Source: Actinomycetes bacterium
Lineage (GTDB): Bacteria; Actinomycetota; Acidimicrobiia; Acidimicrobiales; SZUA-35
Length of the DNA stretch: 21,133 nt
Direction of reading: 5' to 3'
NCBI GenBank assembly: GCA_024227975.1
Contig: JAAETV010000748.1
Span: forward strand, 1-21,133
Shown here: in pieces, positions 16,200 through 21,133 of the stretch
Layout of the letters: each line of letters begins with the position of its first letter
Position numbering within the stretch: the first letter of the stretch is position 1
Translations under genes and position numbers: made by a program
Notes under the pieces: model-generated
The model's input: the letters and a program-made list of their open reading frames with translations, nothing else
The model's database searches: none
Told to the model about the DNA's origin: nothing

Positions 16200-16205
16200 A
16201 TCCTA
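16200..16205 (-). promoter_or_regulatory. Candidate -10 box for a leaderless PPOX/LLM operon
   Basis: On the - strand TAGGAT (TANNNT) is followed by 7 nt and the ATG at 16192. TTCGTC, 19 nt upstream (16225-16230), may be the -35 and lies inside a palindrome. Confidence 0.4.
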
Positions 16206-16223
16206 GATCGGAGTCGTGGAGGC

Positions 16224-16244
16224 CGACGAAGTGCCCCTTCGTCG
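16224..16244. promoter_or_regulatory. Perfect inverted repeat over the -35 region, candidate operator
   Basis: Arms CGACGAAG (16224-16231) and CTTCGTCG (16237-16244) flank TGCCC. It lies between the divergent PPOX/LLM operon and the acyl-CoA carboxylase gene, about 30-50 bp upstream of the likely PPOX transcription start, where a bound dimer would block RNA polymerase. The 8+5+8 geometry equals that of the repeat at 13597-13617, though the arm sequences differ. Confidence 0.5.
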
Positions 16245-16380
16245 CTCACGAGCAAGGAGCGGGCCTCGACCTCAACGGGTAGTCACCGGGTTGTGCCTGG
16301 ACCCACGCAGGCTGTGAGCCCGTCATCATCTGGCGGCCAATGGTGGCGGCAATTGCGGCCGGGCAAGGCAGTGACGCACC

Positions 16381-19300
16381 ATGGCTCTCGTGGGATTACA
16401 CCAGCGAGTATTGATTGCCAACCGAGGCGAGATCGCCATCCGGATCGCCAGGGCTGCTGCCGCCCTCGGAGTCGAGTCAGTCAGTGTGTTTCCACCCGCT
16501 GACCGACTCTCCCTCCACACCCGAAGCACCACCATGTCCTATGAGCTGGCGGCCAACGGCATCACTGACCCGATCGCCGCCTATCTCGACACTGAGGCCC
16601 TGCTGGGAGCGGCCAAGGCCACCGGCTGTGACTGTGTCCACCCCGGCTATGGTTTCGTGGCCGAGAACGCCGCCTTCGCCCAGCGGTGCTCTGATGAGGG
16701 GCTGACCTTCATCGGTCCCCCGCCGGTCGCCCTCCATCTGTTCGGCGACAAGGTCCAGGCCAGGGCTCTGGCCTCGTCGCTTTCCATCCCCATTGTTGAG
16801 GGGAGTCCTGATGCGGTGGGGTCGGTCGAGGGGGCTGCGGCCGCGGCCGAGATTGTCGGCTACCCCGTCATGCTCAAGGCCTCGGCCGGTGGAGGGGGTC
16901 GGGGGATGAGGGCTGTCGCCAGAAGCGATGAGATGGCCGAGGCGTTCGACAGCTGCCGGCGTGAAGCCGAGGTGGCCTTCGGTGACGGTTCGTTGTTCGT
17001 GGAACGGCTGGTCATCCGGCCCCGCCACATCGAGGTCCAAATCCTGGCCGACAATGATGGCAATATCGTCCATCTCCACGAGCGTGATTGCTCGGTTCAG
17101 GTCCGCAACCAGAAGGTGATCGAGATCGCCCCGGCCGCCAACCTCGATGACAGCATCCGTCGGGCCATCCATACTGACGCCGTACGCCTGGCCGAAGCGG
17201 CTGCCCTGCGCAACGCCGCCACCGTCGAGTTCCTGGTCTCCCCTGAAACCGGGGAGCACTTCTTCATCGAGTGCAACCCCAGGATCCAGGTCGAACACAC
17301 GGTCACCGAGCAGATCACGGGAGTCGACCTCGTCGAGGCCCAGTTCCAGCTGGCGGCTGGGGCCACCCTGGCCTCGATCGGGTTGGCCGACCAGGATGCG
17401 GTGCCCCCACCCCGCGGCCATGCTGTCCAAGCCCGGATCGTGGTCACTGGGCCTGGAGAGATCGGCGCCTACAAGGAGCCATCGGGGGTCGGGGTCAGGG
17501 TCGATGCCGCCGGCTATAGCGGCTACGCACCACCTCCCCAGTTCGATCCCCTCCTGGCCAAAGTGGTTGGCTCGTCCAGTTCGGCCGGAACCCTGGCTTC
17601 AGCGGTGGACCGGACCATTCGAGCCATCGACGAGTTCCACATCGAGGGCCTTCCCACCAACCTGGCCCAGGCCCGGGCCATGCTCGACCATGACGCAGTC
17701 CGCTCTGGCGACGCCAGGACCTCACTGCTGGCTGACGAACCCCATCTGACGGCAGCAACGAGTGATGGGGCTGTCAGCCCCACGGTGTCCTTCCTCCATG
17801 ACCAGACTTCGACTGGAGCGGCCCCAGGCGCCGGCGCCCACGCTGCGGCCTCGGTTGTCTCGGCCAGTGGGCTCGACGTAGGCGATGGGCTCGAAGGGGT
17901 GGTGTGCCCGATGGACAGCTCGGTCGTCGAGGTCAGAGCGAGTGAGGGCGACACGGTCAGTACTGGAGACACGATTGCCGTCGTCAGCGCCATGAAGATG
18001 GAGACCATGGTGGTCGCTCCCTGTGCCGGTCAGGTGGCTGAGGTCCAGCCGCTGGCGGTCGGCGACCAGCTTGGGGTCGGCCAGGTCATCGCCACCATCG
18101 CTCCCGGTCAGGGCTCCTCTCCTGCCAACGGAGCCCGCACCCTGGACCCAGCGGAGACCTGGGGGCCGCTGCTCGACGAGGTTGAGGAGCTCAACCGGTT
18201 GGCCCATGAACGTCTCGCCCCTGGCTCCGATGATCCGGGAGTCGTCCGCCAGCGAGGGCGAGGCAAGATGACGTGTCGGGAACGGATCGCCCTCCTCCTC
18301 GACGACGGCTCGTTTCGTGAGGTCGGCAGCCTGGCTGGTTTCGCTTCCTACGACGAGGAAGGAGCCGTGGCCGCTTTTACCCCAGCCAACCATGTTGGCG
18401 GTTGGGGTCAGATCGATGGTCGGACCTCGGTGGTCTGCGCCGATGACTTCACCTCACGAGGAGGCCACGCTGACGGGGCCATAGGAGCCAAGAGCTTCTA
18501 CCTCGACCGGCTCTCGATGGAGCTCGGAGCCCCATCGATCCGCCTGCTCGATGGCTCATCGGGCGGGGGCAGTGTTACCGCCATGGTTCCCCAGCAGAAG
18601 ACCAAGGGTGAGAGCAAGGCCAAGGAGAGCTCGGGTGCCATCAAGGCCGGCCGACCCCGGGTTTCGGGGGGCGGTGGCTCCTTCCTCCCCGGTCACCTCG
18701 GGAGCACTGAGTACACCGAACAGTTGGCGACCGTGCCCGTGGTCAACATGCTGCTCGGTAGCGTTGTCGGCATTGGGGCGGCCAAAGCTGTTCTTGGCCA
18801 TTTCGCCGTGATGGTACGAGATATCTCACAGCTGTTCGTGGCCGGTCCGCCCGTGGTCAGCCACGCCATGGGCTATGACATCACCAAGGAAGACCTTGGC
18901 GGCTGGCACATCCACTGCCGCAACGGCTCGGTCGACAACCTGGCTGAGACCGAGGAGGAAGCAGCGGAACAGACCAAGCAGTTCTTGTCGTACCTCCCGT
19001 CGAGCGTCTACGAGGCACCACCCATCCTCGCCCCCCGGTCAAACGATCCCATCGACCGGCGAGACGAGGAGCTGCTCACCCTCATCCCTCGCAAGCGAAC
19101 CATGACTTTCGATATCCGCCGGGCCATCGAGCTGATGGCCGACAGGGACTCGTTCTTCGAGATTGGCCCCCTGTGGGGCACCGACCAGGTCACGGGTTTC
19201 GTACGCTTCAATGGTCGCCCGATGGGAGTCGTTGCCTCCGATAGCCAGCACATCAATGGTGGTGCTCTCACGGCCGATGGCTGCTCCAAGCTGACCCGCC

Positions 19301-19818
19301 ACCTTGATCTGTGCGATCTGTTCCACCTCCCGGTTCTGAACCTGGTCGACAATCCTGGTTTCGCCGTCGGGCTCGAACACGAGATAGCAGGAACGATTCG
19401 CCGAGGGGCCGAGTGGATGGTTGCCTTCGCTCAAATCGCCGTGCCGATGTTCACGGTGCTCATGAGGCGTAGCTTCGGGGTGGCAGGTAACAACTACGCC
19501 ACTCCCCTGCGCCAACCATCGGTCCGGGTGTCATGGCCCGCGGCCGATGTCGGCGGTATCCCACCCGAAGGCGGGATCGAGGCTGCCTACAAGCGCCAAC
19601 TGGCTGAGGCTGCCGATCCTGTCGCCCTGCGGGCTGAGCTGAACGCCAGGATCGAGGGTGCCCGCGGTCCTATCGGGCCCCTCAACCGTTTCCAGTTGGA
19701 GGAGATGATCGACCCCCGCGACACCCGTCGCCTGATCTGTGAGTGGATCGAACCCGCCTACCGTCAGCTCTCCCAACCCGGAAGGCTCGGCCCCCGCAAC
19801 ATCCAATTCCGACCCTGA
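16381..19818 (+). CDS. Single-chain biotin-dependent acyl-CoA carboxylase (biotin carboxylase-BCCP-carboxyltransferase)
   Basis: This 1145-residue protein holds all parts of an acyl-CoA carboxylase. Residues 8-456 are biotin carboxylase: VLIANRGEIAIRI, the ATP-grasp loop SAGGGGRGM (168-176), HERDCSVQVRNQK, and catalytic E297, N299 and R301 in FIECNPRIQVEH. A Ala/Ser-rich linker (about 457-504) leads to the biotin carrier domain (505-578), with biotinyl-Lys K539 in SAMKMET. From about 593 come the N and C carboxyltransferase halves, with glycine-rich DGSSGGGS (724-731) and DNPGF (990-994) then RRSFGVAGNNYA, the usual oxyanion sites. A Lys/Gly-rich loop fills about 738-775. The same domain order is known from mycobacterial long-chain acyl-CoA carboxylase. 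The chain-length preference here is unknown. The ATG at 16381 has only a weak AAGG upstream; the next gene starts 206 bp downstream. Confidence 0.94.
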   Translation: MALVGLHQRVLIANRGEIAIRIARAAAALGVESVSVFPPADRLSLHTRSTTMSYELAANGITDPIAAYLDTEALLGAAKATGCDCVHPGYGFVAENAAFAQRCSDEGLTFIGPPPVALHLFGDKVQARALASSLSIPIVEGSPDAVGSVEGAAAAAEIVGYPVMLKASAGGGGRGMRAVARSDEMAEAFDSCRREAEVAFGDGSLFVERLVIRPRHIEVQILADNDGNIVHLHERDCSVQVRNQKVIEIAPAANLDDSIRRAIHTDAVRLAEAAALRNAATVEFLVSPETGEHFFIECNPRIQVEHTVTEQITGVDLVEAQFQLAAGATLASIGLADQDAVPPPRGHAVQARIVVTGPGEIGAYKEPSGVGVRVDAAGYSGYAPPPQFDPLLAKVVGSSSSAGTLASAVDRTIRAIDEFHIEGLPTNLAQARAMLDHDAVRSGDARTSLLADEPHLTAATSDGAVSPTVSFLHDQTSTGAAPGAGAHAAASVVSASGLDVGDGLEGVVCPMDSSVVEVRASEGDTVSTGDTIAVVSAMKMETMVVAPCAGQVAEVQPLAVGDQLGVGQVIATIAPGQGSSPANGARTLDPAETWGPLLDEVEELNRLAHERLAPGSDDPGVVRQRGRGKMTCRERIALLLDDGSFREVGSLAGFASYDEEGAVAAFTPANHVGGWGQIDGRTSVVCADDFTSRGGHADGAIGAKSFYLDRLSMELGAPSIRLLDGSSGGGSVTAMVPQQKTKGESKAKESSGAIKAGRPRVSGGGGSFLPGHLGSTEYTEQLATVPVVNMLLGSVVGIGAAKAVLGHFAVMVRDISQLFVAGPPVVSHAMGYDITKEDLGGWHIHCRNGSVDNLAETEEEAAEQTKQFLSYLPSSVYEAPPILAPRSNDPIDRRDEELLTLIPRKRTMTFDIRRAIELMADRDSFFEIGPLWGTDQVTGFVRFNGRPMGVVASDSQHINGGALTADGCSKLTRHLDLCDLFHLPVLNLVDNPGFAVGLEHEIAGTIRRGAEWMVAFAQIAVPMFTVLMRRSFGVAGNNYATPLRQPSVRVSWPAADVGGIPPEGGIEAAYKRQLAEAADPVALRAELNARIEGARGPIGPLNRFQLEEMIDPRDTRRLICEWIEPAYRQLSQPGRLGPRNIQFRP

Positions 19819-20024
19819 CACTCTGCCTTCGGAGCCACCATCCGCTCAGCTGGTTCATGTTCCGGGCCACGGAGAGGGCCGAGGGAGGTTTCCTTGGGAC
19901 GTTGGCCTCTGTGACCCTCGGGCGATATTCGACAGCCTTGACGGAGGAGCTCTGGGCCCGAACCCATCGGCCTTCCAAGCTGAGGCTCCGAAGCCCGGTC
20001 CCACGCCACGAGAGAGGCAAGTAG

Positions 20025-20819
20025 ATGGCTACCACGTCCGAGTCCAAGGGGTCAGCGAGGCCGACGGCCTCGGCGCAGCACGAGCCTATGTGGCCATCAG
20101 AGGAGGTCGCCGATCGCCAGCTGGGTCGATGGGGCGGGGTGGCCGGTCTGGCCGGGGTGATCCTCATGGTCGCTACGATCGCGGTCGTGGTCGGCTTGGG
20201 GTTGCCGGACGCGTCGGACCCCGAGACCCTCACAGACTTCGCCGACATCGAGTCGGGTCGCATTGCCGAGCACTTCCTCTATCTCGGTGCGCTGATGCTG
20301 TTCGCCCTTCACGTATTCGTCCTGCACCGATTGCTCGGGAGGGCCCACCCGGCCGCTGCCCTCTTCGGCACGGTCATGGCTGGGTTCGGTCTCGCCATCA
20401 TGGCGGCCAGCTCCCTCCTCCATGTCTCGACATGGCCTCTAGCTGATCTCTACAACGCGCCAGATACGCCGCCCGAGGATCTCCAGGCGATCGAGTACGC
20501 CTGGTATGGCGCCCAGAGCGTGTTCGACACCATGCTGGTGACGGGCGTATTGCTCGTCCCGATCGGGATCGTCCTGTTCGGTGTCGCCATGCGGAGGGCT
20601 CCGGTGTTCGGCCCCCGCCTCGCCATGGTCGCCATCGGCCTTGGCGCAGTAGGAATCATCGGCGCCGCCTACGCTGTCGTCGATCCCGGATCAGACGCCG
20701 CCGCTGCCGGTGTGCTGGCCATCGTCGTGTTCCACCTGAGCACCGGATGGCGGACGCTGAAATCGGGCGACGCGGAGAGCATCGACCTCGTCGACCCAGA
20801 GCCGACTCAGGTCCAATGA
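20025..20819 (+). CDS. Six-segment integral membrane protein of unknown function
   Basis: I do not recognise a family with certainty; the layout resembles DUF4386-like membrane proteins. The 264 residues start with a polar Ser/Thr-rich cytoplasmic tail (1-34). Membrane segments follow at about 37-60, 83-104, 108-134, 167-189, 197-219 and 225-240. The soluble loops between segments 1 and 2 (DASDPETLTDFADIESGR) and 3 and 4 (LADLYNAPDTPPEDLQAIEY) are acidic and may face outward. The tail after residue 245 is acidic. GAGAGG at 20012-20017, 7 nt before the ATG, supports the start. The 206 bp before it hold no other gene, only a 10-bp inverted repeat at its ends. Confidence 0.8.
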   Translation: MATTSESKGSARPTASAQHEPMWPSEEVADRQLGRWGGVAGLAGVILMVATIAVVVGLGLPDASDPETLTDFADIESGRIAEHFLYLGALMLFALHVFVLHRLLGRAHPAAALFGTVMAGFGLAIMAASSLLHVSTWPLADLYNAPDTPPEDLQAIEYAWYGAQSVFDTMLVTGVLLVPIGIVLFGVAMRRAPVFGPRLAMVAIGLGAVGIIGAAYAVVDPGSDAAAAGVLAIVVFHLSTGWRTLKSGDAESIDLVDPEPTQVQ

Positions 20820-20828
20820 CAGATGGAC

Positions 20829-20892
20829 AGCGCCGCCTGCACTGACTCACGATCTGGGTTCGGCGCTGGCCCGCTCACTCCCGGCGAGCGCC
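20829..20892. terminator. Alternative hairpins between convergent genes, possible bidirectional terminator
   Basis: AGCGCCG (20829-20835) can pair with CGGCGCT (20861-20867), and GGCGCT (20862-20867) can instead pair with AGCGCC (20887-20892). The gap lies between convergent genes, where a terminator is expected. No T-run follows either stem, so the call is weak. Confidence 0.25.
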
Positions 20893-20904
20893 TAGTCGGC
20901 GTGG

Positions 20905-21133
20905 TCAGATCTCGGCGTAGACCTCGATCACGTTGTGTTCGGGATCGGCGAAGAACAGAACACGGTGTCCGAAGTCGGGCAGATCCGCAACAGGTTCGAG
21001 CAGCTCGATGCCCACATCCGCGAGCTGGGAGGCAGCCACGTCGACATCGCTCGGAGGCACCCGAAAGGCAAGCTGGACTGATGCCGAAGTCGGCACCGAT
21101 GGTGAACCGTCGTAGGGGCGACCGCGGAGACGC
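20905..21133 (-). CDS. VOC-superfamily (glyoxalase/bleomycin resistance-like) protein, 5' part outside the window
   Basis: Seventy-six residues are visible and the frame stays open to the right edge, so this is the C-terminal half of a longer protein. It shows the final beta-alpha-beta-beta-beta module: VQLAFRVPPSDVDVAASQLADVGI, then GHRVLFFADPEHNVIEVYAEI. The Glu of NVIEVYAE matches the metal-ligand position at the end of glyoxalase-fold domains. VOC proteins include glyoxalase I, extradiol dioxygenases, epimerases and antibiotic-binding proteins, so no specific reaction can be named. A GTG at 21096 could mimic a start, but the residues before it (RPYDGSPSVPTSA) read as normal coding sequence. 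It is convergent with the membrane protein gene. Confidence 0.82.
   Translation of the reverse strand, partial: RLRGRPYDGSPSVPTSASVQLAFRVPPSDVDVAASQLADVGIELLEPVADLPDFGHRVLFFADPEHNVIEVYAEI

Noticed and set aside
16477..17430. A 317-codon - strand open frame
   Set aside because: It is antisense to the biotin carboxylase domain and shows only shadow composition.
1..21133. CRISPR, prophage, toxin-antitoxin, transposon or defence system
   Set aside because: No repeat arrays, integrase, transposase or paired small genes were seen; the content is metabolic. The ARH-family protein alone is not evidence for a defence system.

Overview
The window looks like chromosomal DNA from a high-GC actinobacterium. 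An environmental Acidimicrobiia-type lineage is my best guess, not a proven placement. Supporting signs are the dense G/C-ending codons, an F420-type luciferase-like oxidoreductase, a single-chain biotin-dependent acyl-CoA carboxylase, lone acyl-CoA dehydrogenase and enoyl-CoA hydratase genes, and several genes without a ribosome binding site but with a TANNNT box 6-7 nt before the start codon (the leaderless pattern common in Actinobacteria). I see no rRNA, tRNA, CRISPR array, integrase or insertion sequence.

Layout. (1) 1-3679, + strand: the 3' part of a family 5 (peptide/oligopeptide-type) ABC substrate-binding protein, then two DppB/DppC-type permeases; no ATPase gene lies downstream. (2) 3680-5818, + strand: a short structured spacer, a phytanoyl-CoA dioxygenase-family oxygenase, and an overlapping ADP-ribosylglycohydrolase-family protein. 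(3) 5855-6907, - strand: an enolase-superfamily (mandelate racemase/muconate lactonizing) enzyme. (4) 7001-8777, + strand: an EthD-domain protein and an acyl-CoA dehydrogenase. (5) 8810-9940, - strand: an MFS transporter, divergent from (6) 10050-12233, + strand, malate synthase G. (7) 12281-13554, - strand: a PLP aminotransferase followed by a short remnant of a lost luciferase-like oxidoreductase gene. (8) 13683-14495, + strand: an enoyl-CoA hydratase/isomerase. (9) 14556-16192, - strand: a translationally coupled pair, PPOX-fold flavin/F420 protein then luciferase-like oxidoreductase. (10) 16381-19818, + strand: a 1145-residue biotin carboxylase-BCCP-carboxyltransferase protein. (11) 20025-20819, + strand: a six-segment membrane protein, convergent with (12) the 3' part of a VOC-family gene that runs off the right edge.

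How the genes may work together. The left third (transporter, Fe(II)/2-oxoglutarate-type oxygenase, ADP-ribosylglycohydrolase-like protein, enolase-superfamily enzyme) has the composition of an uptake-and-catabolism locus for a small organic compound. The substrate cannot be read from sequence. The centre and right are acyl-CoA and central carbon metabolism: acyl-CoA dehydrogenation, hydration, carboxylation, and glyoxylate condensation by malate synthase, with redox proteins between. The most interesting non-coding signals are three perfect 8+N+8 inverted repeats in divergent promoter regions (13576-13617 and 16224-16244), a SAM-riboswitch-like fold at 3699-3766, and the oxidoreductase gene remnant at 12281-12370.
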